NCBI GenBank assembly: GCA_947846985.1
Contig: CANTUZ010000002.1
Location: 133,385,889 to 133,449,888, forward strand
Source of the DNA: Fratercula arctica
Taxonomy: Eukaryota; Chordata; Aves; Charadriiformes; Alcidae
Direction of reading: 5' to 3'
DNA: 64,000 nt
Of the stretch, positions 41,341 through 54,010 are shown piece after piece. Position numbers and translations under genes: made by a program. Each line of letters starts with the position of its first letter. Position 1 is the first letter of the stretch. The notes under the pieces are model-generated. The model did not search any database, had not been told where the DNA came from, and was given only the letters and a program-made list of their open reading frames with translations.

Positions 41341-42462
41341 AAGACTTAATGTTTCTATATTGAAAGTAAAAATTGCTAAGTATGGTCTTTTCAGCGTGCC
41401 AAATAAATACATTTAAATAAACAAATACCCAGCTCTTTGCTAGAACTTGCAAGTCTAACCTGGAATACAATAATACATTTTTAATGGCATATGCCTTGCA
41501 AAAAAAAAATAAAAATTCAAGGACTCTCAGGACTTCTGTGTTATTACTCTCCCAATTTGAACAATGGGAACAGAGATGACAGATCATTGCTTTCCATCCT
41601 GCTTTTTAAAGTAAAAAAATAAAAAGAATCCTTCTTTGGATCCTTCCAAAAGGGGGCTTTTGATGCACCCTGTTGCAGGCCTTTCTCCTAGACAGGACAC
41701 AGTATGCTTCATCAGCACTCACCAAGCGTTCACTGAATTGGATTCAGATAATGTGTTAGAAATTATTAAAGTTGTAGTTATTTTTATATGTAACCCAGTG
41801 TCTTAAAAGACACAGTTCTGCTACGGACTATGCAGCACAGAACAGCTCAAGGGTTTCTGCCAAATTTCAGCAATAGTACAGAACCCTCACAGGCATGGAC
41901 TGGTCAAGGAGGAAGACAGGAGGTAAGAGGAGCTCAGATCTTCATCTCCTGACTTCTGTCCCAGCACTGGGCTATCCAAATCACAGTCCCAGATGCACTG
42001 GCTAGGGACCTGTTGCGGGGACCTGGAGAAAGCTGCAGAGTGGTGTGCCTCCTCGTCGCAGCAGTACGATGAGAAAGAGGTCCCCCACCACACACTGGGA
42101 TCACCTTGCCCTCCTTATCCCCAGCCACCCGACCTGGGGCTGCAGTGACCTCAGAGCCAGGCACCACCAGTGGACAAGCAAATAGACGAAAGGGCGGAGA
42201 CAGACAGCCTTAGCACAACAAAGTGCTACATAGCAAAAAATAATTATCATGGATCCAAGCAACACATAAAAATGCCATTCTCTACATGACTCATTTTAAC
42301 TAAGTCAAGTATTCCCATGTTATGACAGTGCTTAAAGTGACCATGTACAAGCCAATGCACATAATGTCATTGTGCCTTTTGTAGTCAAAAACTATGAGCG
42401 ATTCAGCAACTGCCAAGTAAGCCAAGAGTACTGAGATAAAGTAACACGATCTTCTCTATAAC

Positions 42463-42510
42463 TATAGAATCATAGAATCTTCATGGTTGGAAAGGACCTG
42501 ATGTCTCATG
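42463..42510 (-). mobile_element. CR1 LINE, 3'-terminal fragment
   Basis: TATAGAATCATAGAATCTTC followed by ATGGTTGGAAAGGACCTGAT is the antisense of a CR1 3' end. Only the terminal 50 bp or so are present. Confidence 0.85.
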
Positions 42511-42701
42511 TATTAATTTCTGTTTGGATAAGAGCATACCTCTTAGAAAACATTGTCTTGTAATGATGCCAGTGACAGTAAAACCACGACAACCTTTGAG
42601 AAATAATTCAGATGATTAGTAACCTCCATGGGTAAAAATGTAAACCATACTTACCGCCTGAAATCATCTTTCAGTTTCCAGTCTCTACCTTTTTTTACAC
42701 C

Positions 42702-42733
42702 TTCTAAAATGAAGGTCTTCTAAAATGAAGGTC
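42702..42733. repeat. 16-bp exact tandem duplication
   Basis: TTCTAAAATGAAGGTC occurs twice back to back with no mismatch, indicating a recent replication-slippage duplication. Confidence 0.93.
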
Positions 42734-43794
42734 CTATTATCAAACTTTGGTTCCTCGTGTAAAACTACCCTGAAGACATTTTTCTTCCTCCTCAGGGAGC
42801 TCAATGGATTAGTCGACCTTATTTTTTTAATAAGTGGGTCCTGTCCTTACAGCTGTTGATGTTTTCAACACTTCATGTTTCCTCAAGGACATTTACATAA
42901 CAGTTCACTTGAATTGTGCTTATTACTCCAGCAGCTGAAAGAGGGCACACCATGGTAACCCACAATTGCTTCTACGATCTCTGACAGCGCTACAGCAATC
43001 ATTGCTATGTGAATGGGATGAACCCATTTAATGAAAATCTCGGGCAGAAAACCTGGAAAATTATTGTATAAACACACATCATTGTCTTCCATCTTAGGTT
43101 CAAAACCACCTGAGACAAAACACTAACTGAACCAAATATTTGTATTTTCCTTCACTGTTAAGGTTATATATGTATATAAAAATGTAATCTGTTTTTATCC
43201 CATAAAAAGAATGATGCAATACAGGTCTAGGGATATAAAAGTGTAAAAGCAGATATTTTCAGCCTTTTTTTCCTATTTCTGTCTCTCACTCATGCACAAA
43301 TGCTGCTCTGAGACACACTACAGAATGAATCACAGGAGCAGGCTGCACCGTTGCAGTAACAGGAGTGGGATTGGCTCCTGAACACCTGCTTTTGAAAATG
43401 TACAGATTGCTCCTAACTCTTCCAAAGCATGCAATACCCCCACCCAAGGCTACGAGGATCCTGGATGTCTCCCATTGCTTTTACTTGAATCTATGTCACT
43501 CCCATTGCTTCCACACTACAGAATTTCCAAAGTTATCTGCAGGAGGTTTCAAGTGAACTCCAGATTTCAAAGTGATACCCAGGGGGAAGTACTGAATTTA
43601 ATTTGGTTTTACTTTGAAGGAAAGACCTTCAGGCATGAACACCAGAGTTTCCTAAACTTGAGTGAAGCTTTCAGGAAAGCTGACTGAAGTTAATAATAAA
43701 AGCCAATGTTAGGCAAGCTTTCCATTTCAGACACCACTGTAAGTAGCTCACAACATCAGCATCACAAGGCTCTAACCTAAAAATAAATACAACT

Positions 43795-43875
43795 GTAAAA
43801 GTGTAATCATTGGTATAAATCCAGGGTAAACCTATGGAAATATGTCTGCTAACTGCAATTGGTCAGAACCATCAT
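43795..43875. repeat. Ancient amniote repeat relic
   Basis: CATTGGTATAAATCCAGGGT AAACC and AACTGCAATTGGTCAGAACC resemble the same old repeat as at 17535-17612. It is weak and could be coincidence. Confidence 0.3.
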
Positions 43876-45394
43876 ATATGACTTTATAATTATGTCACTC
43901 AGGGAGTCGACACATTGACTTTAAAAAACTCTGCTGAGAAACCAGTGGAGCTGCTGAGCATGACAACTAATTGTTTCCAGTGCGGTAAAATGAGGGACAC
44001 AAACACAGGAGACCTGTGAAAGCTGAGCCCGGCATCCACTTGGGATGTTCAGCAGTTAGCTTTTTGGGATGCTAGTGCCAAAATTCTTCTGAGATCAGCT
44101 CTGCAAGCCTTGGCCAAGGAGGCTGCTACTTCCACCTCCTACTGGGCATCAAATCAAGACCTTGAGAGCTGGCAACTGTGCTCATCAAGCGCCGTGAATG
44201 AACTGTGGTGTAGCCAGGTCTCTCTTCTCCAGCCCCTGCTGCCTCTTACTGCTCCCTCATGGACTCCTGTTGGGTCTGCGTGTGTTTCCAGTTCTTCTGT
44301 AGAGTGCAGAAATGCGGCTTCACTCATGCTAAGCAAATAATACATGCTCTCTGCTCAGGCCTTGACCCTTGGTACTAATATCCACAGCCTGCAGGACTGA
44401 ACCCAAGCTTATTCATGGTATACAATACTTTGGCTTGAAAGTTGGCACCCTAACGTGCAGAGGATTTATGGCACATGAGTGTGCATAACAGAATCAGATT
44501 GTTATTCCAAGAAACCGGACCCAATCTCATCCCGATAAAGCTAGTGGTAACTTTCCTAATTAATGCATTGGGAGAAATCCTCAGGAACTATACTGAAATG
44601 TAGTTTTCCATTAGTCTCCGCAGGGATGCAGTTTTACAACATGACAATTATTCAAATATCCTTTCATTGTAAAAATTATAGTTTTAAGCTGTGTCATGGG
44701 TTCTGACATTTGATAAATTCATCATACATTTTACTACATGTTCCTGCTCAGGTATTAATGTGCAAAATTCCACAAATGCAAAAAAAATACAGTAAAACTT
44801 CTGACTTAAGATATTAATTAGGTGATTAAACTGTCACACAAGATTTGTTTGCCCTTTGTAAATTAGTAGCTCAATCCTCACAATTTATAAGCAGAACAAA
44901 TCATAAAACAAAAGGCTTGGTTCATTATAAAAACCACTAAGCTTTTGCACAAGGCCAAAGCAGCCATGGAAAATTGATTTTCTACAGCTTACACAGTCTT
45001 GAATAGGCTCTGCTTTGTAGAAGATTTTTTATTAAGTGAAGCCAAAACTCGTTATAACTAAGACCTTTAGGAAAAACGTGTGTTTGCTCCATTATTTTTA
45101 ATGTCATCAACATCACATTTTAATTTCACGTATTAAAGTGGGAAGAGCACAAAGATACATCTGCATTTTATTACCAGGGTAAAAGAAGGGGCCTGTGCTA
45201 GATCTTTAGTAAAATGTAGACTATGGGAGAAGGAAAAATGATTATTTGTTATTTCTCATGGGATAAGCTGTTGTTAAAGAGCTGGTGTAAGATAAAGTGA
45301 AGCAGGGCTTTTTGTACAATGTACAATTGTGGACCTTGTTATCATCGAATCTAAGGACATTCAACACATAAATAGCCCTTGACAAATTTGTGGG

Positions 45395-45550
45395 ACAGGA
45401 CATTAAACACAGCATTCCAGGTGCTGCTTAAGAAAACTCTCAGTGATTGCCAGAAGCTGGGAAGCCCTGAGCAACCTCAGAGTCTGACCTTGTGGGCAGC
45501 AGGTTGGACCAGAGACCTCCTGAGGTGCTTTCCATCTTGAACTGCACTAC
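45395..45550 (+). mobile_element. Old CR1 3'-end remnant
   Basis: GTGATTGCCAGAAGCTGGGA followed about 70 bp later by AGGTTGGACCAGAGACCTCC and TGAGGTGCTTTCCATCTTGA resembles a CR1 3'UTR in sense orientation. The terminal octamers are no longer recognisable. Confidence 0.5.
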
Positions 45551-45929
45551 ATCCCTCTATACATCCTCTTCTCTTACACTGTTAACATCCCACCTTGTAT
45601 CAGAAACAAGTTAGAGGCTGCACAGACATTTGATTTGAGTTGGTACGGAAGTTTTTACACTGTGTTAATAGACAAAATTGTGTCACCTGATCCAAGATAT
45701 ATTAAAGTCAACAGTCTTCAGTAGCCTGTCTGGTCATTGAATTGGTCTATGTTTTTTGGGTTTGTCACAAAGAAATTCTTCCAGACCATACTCCACACAT
45801 AATAGTGTAAGGGCTGAGAGACCTGCATTTTAAAGGGGTGACATTTATGATCCACACAAAGAACACCAGCTGCTCACCCAGCTTTTGGCAGAGACGTGAT
45901 CGTATGGAGTCACAGTGCTTAAATCCGGA

Positions 45930-46500
45930 CGTGCCATTTGTGATCACCTAATCTGATCTACTTATCACAGGCCATTACCTTTGTACTGAGCTCAATAACT
46001 TTGTGTTTGACTTAAATATATCTTGAGAATGACACCCCGTCTTAATTTGAAAATGAGAGATGGGGAATCCATCTCTTCTCTTCACCATGTATTTCAATGA
46101 TTAATCACTCCTGTTAAAAACGGGCACAGAATTTCTAATTTGAATTTGGCTGGTGACAGCTTCCAGCCATTGCTTCTGTAGAACTCAGAATTTTCATACT
46201 GTGAATATGTTCACGCATTTTAATGAGGTCACCTCTGAGTCTTGTTTTTAATTCACTAACATGCCAATTTCTTTATTTCTCATGGGATTAGGTATTTCTT
46301 ACAGCTCATAAATCATTTCAGTAGTTCTTTCCTTTGCATTTTCAATCTTTGAGCAGTTTTTAAAATATGAATATGAACTAGATACAATATTCCAGTTCTG
46401 TGCAGGGAAGTAAGGCATCTCCACATTCCTATCAGGAATACATTTATCAATAGCAATTGACTGGAGCATGCAAACTAGATTCCTTTGGATGAAGTAAATT
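45930..46500 (-). mobile_element. Ancient CR1-like LINE remnant
   Basis: The + strand runs through the antisense of CR1 ORF2 end and flank. Landmarks are ATCACAGGCCATTACCTTTG, GAGAGATGGGGAATCCATCT, TTTCAATGATTAATCACTCC, GCTTCCAGCCATTGCTTCTG, TTTTAATGAGGTCACCTCTG and AATATTCCAGTTCTGTGCAG. The order and spacing fit a full antisense segment of several hundred bases. It is strongly diverged and non-coding. Confidence 0.68.
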
Positions 46501-48319
46501 CATACTAGAAGACTGACAGCTACTATATGAGAGGATTTTTGATCTATGAAGGTTTAGTCAAGCACCCAGATTCCTGAGTAAAGAAAGCGAATTTCTCAGT
46601 GAAACATGCTGACTGTCAGGCTGTGGCCTCTCAAAGGTCACATTACCACCTGACCTCAGTTTCCAAAACTATAAAATTGGGACAAAATCTAGTTAACCCT
46701 GACACACCAGGAAAAAGAAAAAAAATTGCTTGCTCTATTACTGTCATAGCAATTCCATTCTTCACCACAACTGAAATTTTCAAGTAACTATGACACCTTA
46801 ATGTTAAAAAATTAATTTTATGCTACAGTCCTTTCTTCTCCAGGGGCTATTCAAAGCAAATTCTTAGCCCGTAAAACCACTGGAAAAACGATTACCCCAC
46901 TGCCACAATGGTGAGATAGACGACAACTGAGATAAAAAAGGGCACGGGCTGTACTATATTAGTTCAAACCTACTGAATTTTGCAAACTTTTAGATGAAGA
47001 TTCTCACTTTAGAACCACTGCTGCTATAATTGATGTTTAATAATGCCAATTTAAATGCATTACTGAATTGAAAATTTGAGCTCTCCAAAATGTGCCTTAT
47101 TTACTTTCAAAATTACTCCTTTTTAGCAATAGAGACACATGGTTTCTCAGAAGTGATGGATGCTGCATTCTTTGGCTGCTCAGGATTCTTATCATCCTTT
47201 CAGACAATTGAATTTCTTCCATTTGTACAATCTATTACTGAGGAAGGATTGCAAGTAAAACCCAGTGACTGGAATCAGAACTGTTTTGGCAATACGGGCA
47301 TATTTCATTGATTCATATTAATACTTAGAAATCCCAATAAAAAATTTGTATTTACTTAGTCTTAGGAATTAAACCTTGAGCAATATCATGAAAAAGATCA
47401 CAAGGGAAATCAATTTGTTATATTCATATAGTATATTTCTGTAAGATACACTTCAACTAAATTTGATGTTTTGATTTTTGGAAAGGCCCTAAATAAATGC
47501 GACCACATTGAATGTCTAAAGGCTGATTAACCAGACAGACTGAAGAAAACAATCGCAAGCAGAGCATCTTTATCCAAAGAGGTATTTTCTAGACAGATTC
47601 TCAAAAAAGGATCTACTTTAAATCAGGTGTGAAGCAGCATTTGTCAGTAATCTAAATGGAATTATTAAACTGATGCTAGCAGATACGAAAATACTAATAA
47701 AATTTGTGACTTCATAAATAATTATTTGCAGAATGACTCAGAGAAAGTAATAGCCCTTTCCAGACTTAAAAATTTATGAACTGTTGACATGCTATTGATT
47801 GGAGCATTTACTGCACCTTCAATAGGTTTAATTAATGAAATGTTTCACAGAATTAAAGATAGTACTTAGCAGGATGACACTATGCCCCAGTTCTTTGCAA
47901 ACATCTCCACATTCAAACATTTTCATGTTCATGGAGTGGCCTACTGAGGAGCTTACTGATTGTCCTAGTGAAGTCAGGGAATGCTTCTCATTAACTTCAG
48001 GTATCTTATGCTTACCTACATAGGAATATAAAGCTACTTACGAGACATCGAAATTGCAGGATGTGATACTTAATGAAAAAACACTGTTAAAAATCAGATG
48101 TAAAAGAATACTTGGTTGGTTTCTTGTATCAGTTAACTTTAAATCGTTACTACAGCGATGTAGATGGTCACTGCAACATACTGGAACCTGTGTCACAGAT
48201 CTGGAAAAATAGATTTGTTATATTTTGCAAATAATACACATTTGCATTTTGATATGTTCCAATAAAAGGTACAGATCCAGAAATAGGTAGTCTAACATAA
48301 CAGAGAAAAATAACCCGGA
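46501..48319. other. Intergenic desert, nothing recognised
   Basis: AT-rich unique sequence between two ancient CR1 remnants, with no exon, repeat or motif cluster that I can support. Confidence 0.6.
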
Positions 48320-48690
48320 AAGCAGAGTCTGAAAGGGATCTGTAGGTCCCAGCAGAGAAATGGCATGAACTCTTAAGTATCTATATTATGGAAAAAAATG
48401 GCTAATACAATTTTTGAACACATTAAAAGAAAAGAAATGAGCAAAAGCAGAGCGGCAGTTTTTACCTCTTGATGAGATCATTTTAGAATAATATGTTCGC
48501 GTCTACTACCTTTCTTTTTTAAGGTGTTAAAAAAGGAGGACAGAAATGGAATAAGAAGAGCCATAAAGCTCAAGCCTTAAGATAATGCCTTAGTCCAAGA
48601 AATATGAGGGGCCAGATCATCTTGGTTTTTCAGGAAAAGGACTGGAGAAGAGACTGGGAACTAAAACAGAAAAAGACTCAAAGAAAACTA
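48320..48690 (+). mobile_element. Ancient CR1-like LINE ORF2 remnant
   Basis: The sequence follows the sense order of CR1 ORF2. It runs from AAGGGATCTGTAGGTCCCAG through AAATGGCTAATACAATTTTT (the 'AKKANAIL' region) and TCTTGATGAGATCATTTTAG to AAGAAGAGCCATAAAGCTCA and AATATGAGGGGCCAGATCAT (the 'RRATKMI..YE.RL' region). Many substitutions and frameshifts make it non-coding. Confidence 0.6.
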
Positions 48691-51600
48691 GAAGTTGGAC
48701 TCAGAAGTCAGAGAAATTCAAATTAAAAATTAGACTTTTTTTTTTTTTACAAATATTAATGGATTTTTCATCTCTCAGTGCCTTCAGGTGAAGACTAGAT
48801 AGCTTTATAGAAAATTTTTAGGAAAATATGAGTCATTTTGCCAAATAGTTGTTAGAATGTAAGACTAACTGCATATTTGTTCAATACATGAAAGAAAGCA
48901 ACTTTATGATTTACTAATCTGTTCTGTCCATCTGCAAAGGTAGAAAGGTCAGCAGAGCAAGGATTTCAGCTAAAGAACATCAAATTTTTCTGTCTCAATG
49001 AATCCTGTTGCTAGAATTTCACTGTTAACCAGGCATCTAACAAGCAATTTCAGAAGATCCACATCTTGAAAGAATGGAATTTGATCCTTGCCTAACTGTT
49101 CAATCTATAAATCCAAGATCTTAAAGTTGTCATCCATTGTTACATTTGTAGTACTCTCATGTTGCATGATCTCATGACAGGTATACACCGCAATATTTTA
49201 ATGCAACAGCATCAAAAGGAGATGAGTTTACAGTCATTTTTTTGGGTTTGTGAGCTTTGGTCAGCACTAAAATGTTACTTATACTTTAGAGATGTGTTAG
49301 GATACCAAGGACAGCAAAAACAGGTTTAGGTTAACAGATGGATTTTCTACTGCAAACTATCATATAAGTGTGGTATTCTAAATTCTGAAATTTTGGGTAA
49401 TGAAATATTTCTATTTCTAAAACTGACTTAATTCTAAAAGCTACCAGCCTTTGGAAGCTGATATCCTGTAGTAGTCCATAGAATGTAACTGTGGCTAGCA
49501 ATAGCAGTACATATTCATCTCCCAGTGTAGATTCCTACTTGAATCTTCCCTAGAAAGGGAGTGCTTCACTCTTCATTTTACAACCTCATTTGTTCCACAG
49601 GAACTTCCCTTCATCTCTCCTTTTCACCCTTCAGATAACAAAAGCTTTCTTGTGTTGAGTGAAGCTGTAATCTGTAGGTTGCCAACACTATGACCCCTCC
49701 AGGCTTCTCCATCTAACAGCTTCTCTGGAGGAATATGAATAGTACACTCCAAAACCCCACACTTCAGAGAACTTCTGAACAATTTACTTTCAGTTTAAAA
49801 AACAGTATGAAAATGCAGTTCTAGCCAGTCCCATTCAGCTGCCAAAATGGAAGTTTTAATCTAATATCATTTTCCATGTTTGATTATTACAATGGCTACA
49901 TACCAGGGAGTCATTGGCAAAGGAAGGCTGCTTTTGCTCTTTTTTGTTTTAATTTTCTGGATAAAGTTAGAGCCTTTACATGACTTGAATCTAACAGCAT
50001 TTGACTGAACAGGAAATCAGAAATCAGATGGGAATTTTTCAACCCTAGAAAAGATAAAAGTAAGTTACTGCTTAAATTGGCTATTGAATTAGCTCATATG
50101 AATAATTGCTCACGGTCTTTTCAAGTTCTGTGGTTTAATAAGACTCCTTTTTACTTCTTTGTCTGAAGATTTACTGGAAAAGATGCATTCCTCCTGGACA
50201 TAATGATTACATTCAAACTCCAGACGTGAAAAAGAAACAGCTATGCAAAGCAAAAAGCATAAATAGTACAGGCTGCTGGTAGCACTGTTTTTTTACCACC
50301 TTCTCCATGTGGCAAACACAGAGGTCTGTTTTAATTATGCTACAGGTCAAAATTGAGGGGGCACTTCATGACATGGCACCATTCGGGCTTTGTAGAGTTG
50401 CATATAAAAATAAAAACAAGAAAAGGCAAAAAGGGATGGAACAGTCAGTAGAACCATCACCCATGTCACAGAGCTGGAACTCAGGTGGTACATGGGCTTT
50501 TGTAAGTTCAGAGATGAACCACGAAACATGGGGAGAAATTTTATGTGATCCAAAAAATAGGCACCTATTGAGCCCCGTACCTACAGTACCTACAAGCAGA
50601 CACTACCAAAACCCACTTTATGTGTATCAATAATCAAAATGAAAGACCAATACAAAAGGAAACAATTCTTTATTCTCTTTGAATGATTTTTAGTGTGGGT
50701 TACTGAGAGAGTAGCTCCCTACCTGCATGAACTCTTACTATAACACCTTTTCCCTTGCAAACAATAGCATTAAAGATGTTTAGCTGATCTCCAATCAGGT
50801 ATAAGCTGTTAATGCATTGCCACTGTCTTCCATGGCACTAATTAAGTCTCTACCAAAGCACTATTTACCCTTAGTTAGTACCCTTAGTACCCAACGGTAC
50901 CACTTGGAGGCAGTGACTATGTGGGGCATAGTGTGGATCAAATTCCCACAAGAGACAAGAACCTCAAAAACTCCATCACCTTCTATTCTCAGCACAAAGT
51001 GCGGTCATGAACCCTACACATTTCAAATAGGAGCATAAGCATTAAAGTACTCATCACAAACCTGAAGCTCCGTACCAGCCAAACAAACAACCCTGCCCTA
51101 GAGACAGAAAAGGGCACATGGGGCCACCAGTATGTTGTTTAATCCCCCTCTTGGAAATCTCTCCTGTACAAGGGTGATAATCATATCTTATATCTATGTA
51201 TTTTGACACAGTCTTTCATCACTGTGATGATGGTCCTTTTTGCATAGGACCACTGCTTCATTCACCAAACAGCTGATCAATATTTTGCTTTCACCTCATA
51301 ACTCACTGTGTGGCCCATGCTTTGTTTACTGCCCATTATTCAACTGTGTTATGATGGTAAAATTATTAATTTCCTCCAGGGCTTCTCATGGCACTCATCA
51401 TTTCAATATCTGAGTGCTGCACAAATGCAAATTAATTTAGCTTCACAAAAATCCACAGTGGCAAAGAAAAGGTAGTACTGCTGTCTAAAATATAGGGTAT
51501 GGATGCACAGAAAGATTAAGGGCAGAGGTATTCATTGATTTTTGATGTCCTGTCTGAGGCATCATAGATGTAATGTAAAAGTATTTAACACAGTATTTCA

Positions 51601-53899
51601 AAAGTATTTCAAGCACAGAGGTTGCTGCATGAGTCACAGGTGTGGCTGCTGAGCAAATTGGATTTAGGATCCTAAGGGTGGTCATTAAAAATTAGATAAT
51701 TAGAAGCTATTAGACTATTAAAGGTTCTACATGCAGAGATCACAGAACCGGTTTAAGTGGCTATATTAGCACTAGATAGGAAAAGTCCAGTGCAACAGTG
51801 CAGTATTTCAGTCACGTGACCTTCCTTTTCCCTCCCTCGCTTCATTCATTAATGACTTCCCAGCTCAAGCAATAAATGAGGCAGGAGTCACGCAGGCATC
51901 ACTCGTCTCTGCTGCACAGCCCTAGTACATCGCTAGAGCAGGTCCATCTTGCACAATGCTTGAGCCAGAAATCCTGCATAAAAACAATATGTGACCACAC
52001 ACGTATCATAAGGGGACTGAATTAAGGTTGCCAAGCAACCACTTCCCCACATTATGCCACAAATCCTTGTCCTTCATCTCTTCAGCAAACAAATGCCAGG
52101 CCCTGTCTCACAACCCTACTCTTTCCCCAGTCTGCTTCTGCAAGCCTAATTACCTGTGTTCCCAAAGGCTTCTTCATTGCACTTTCTTTGTCCAGCCAGT
52201 ACCAGATTTCCCTTGTCACTCCAGTTGTTATTCTGTCTTTGTGTTCTTCATGATTAGCATTTGGTCCATTCCATTTCCTCTTTGCCTGACCAGCTCTCAG
52301 TCACAAAAGATGAGATAGATACTGTTTAAAAAGTAAAGCATGTTCAGTGAGGAGAGAAACTTCAGAGAGTTTAGCTGTTAGCAAGTGTTTCCAAAAGCAG
52401 TATAAAGCACGTTTTTTTCTAAAGCATTAAAGAGTTGCCAAGTTTAAGTGGTTTTTTTACAGTGAAAAGATAGTCCACCTCTCCTCTACCAAAACAATTG
52501 CCTGGCAGATTTCAATTATCTATTGCAGAATAGGGCATGTTACCGCATTTCCAAGAAAAGATCACCAGAATGAACAAAACATTGTCATATTGTATAAAGT
52601 TTATCCTCAAAACGAGCTAAGACATCTCTACTGACTTTTTTGAAACACAAACAATAATCAATGGGCATGCAACACTGAAAATGTCAGATGAAGATAATGA
52701 AGTCTGGCAAAGCTGTGATCAAAACCAGTTGTTGAATGAAATTTTCTTTAAACTTTTTAATGGGCTAAGAACAAGACTAGAAATAAAAAAGTTCTCCTAC
52801 GCTTCATTCTCAAAGTGGTTTTCTGCTGCTGTTTCCCTCTATGTGCGAATTTCACCCAAATGCAACTAATATCTTCAAAGACTATTTTATCTATTCTCAG
52901 CATATTTTTCCTTTATCATCGTCTGTTGTCTTTACTGTGATAAATCACCGAGTAAGTAAAAATAAATTTTAGTTGCAAAAAGAATAGATGATGAGCCTGA
53001 TATCAGGAACTGGATCCTTGTTTGAGAGTCAGCTATAGCATAACACTTATTCTCCTAAAACGCACGTATCTATGAATATGCCTGACTACATAAAGAAAAA
53101 TGGTCTAGAATATACTTGGAGCATCAAATGGTCTGTCAGTCTTTTCCAAGGGGTGTGAGACAAAAGCCATGATGAAGTAGCTGATATCCAGGAAACAGTC
53201 TCAATAAATTTAGTCAATCCAAAGAGCAAAACCAGCAAAAAATAGTTAAAATAATCGTGTACATCACAGCAAACAGTAAAGGAGGCAGAGAAAAGTGAAT
53301 TAGGTGTTTTGCAGCATAGTTTTCTTGTCTATTTCTTGTTACACAAGGCATTTTGCTGTTCAGAAAACTGCAGCAAGCAAACCAAATCAGAAATGTGCCA
53401 GTATATACCTCATCTCAATAAGATATTTGGAGGACACTTTCAAACTACACCTCTTGGTCTTGAAATGACTTGTGATTTAGACCTGCTGAATATTGGCATT
53501 TTTGTTTTTCTACGAAAATTTCGTTGTGAACCTCTGAGGTGCAGTGGATGGCATTTTCCGTCATCTGTCTAATGTAGCTCCTTCTGCATCATCTCCCATT
53601 TTAAAAGGAGAATTGGATCTGGTATTCTTCCCTCCATTACTTTTTACTTCAAAGAGTGAAGAACCGTATGATTCTAGGATTTAAAGTGTACTTAGCATCC
53701 CACAATTAGAGATAAACATAATAGGTCTTGGTAGGACACATGCTTAAAATAAGCAAAAGAAAATACCTCTTTACACAGCAACTGCCACGGGACATCGTGG
53801 ACATTGTAGAAGAAAGAAAGATCCACCAATGGTTACTGCGTAGCAAAACTGTATCAGGCTCAGGCATCTCCTGAGAGTAGTCAGTGGAAGGAATGATCC
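48691..53899. other. Intergenic desert, no gene
   Basis: Contains a T13 run at 48736, the palindromic E-box segment near 51811 and otherwise AT-rich unique sequence. Frames of 108 codons (50307, plus) and 96 codons (52028, plus) show no domain. Confidence 0.6.
51811..51820. promoter_or_regulatory. Palindromic E-box (CLEAR/USF-type)
   Basis: GTCACGTGAC is the perfect 10-bp consensus bound by USF and MITF/TFE factors. It sits in a GC-richer, pyrimidine-rich, repeat-free stretch (about 51780-51930) within AT-rich desert, which suggests an enhancer. No gene is adjacent. Confidence 0.4.
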
Positions 53900-54010
53900 C
53901 TGGGGGAGTACAGCACCTGCTTCTCCTACTCTTAGTCTTCCCCAGCATTCACCTACAGCCAGTGATAGCAAGGAGCGGCTGGACTACTAGAGGGTTACTA
54001 AACCCTCCAT
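53900..54010 (+). mobile_element. Possible old CR1 3'-end relic
   Basis: CCCAGCATTCACCTACAGCC followed by AGTGATAGCAAGGAGCGGCT and GGACTACTAGAGG resembles the 3'UTR of old reptilian CR1 elements (the 'ccagtg..gctggactagatgg' motif). It is weak, with no terminal repeats. The GC-rich sequence that follows, to about 54130, is unexplained. Confidence 0.25.

Larger units (their letters stand above)
41341..45394. other. Intergenic desert with an unexplained GC-rich patch
   Basis: Apart from the CR1 end at 42463, the tandem repeat at 42702 and the relic at 43795, the notable part is 41880-42180. It is clearly GC-richer than its surroundings, with overlapping minus frames of 68 and 77 codons. I do not recognise it. 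Confidence 0.6.
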
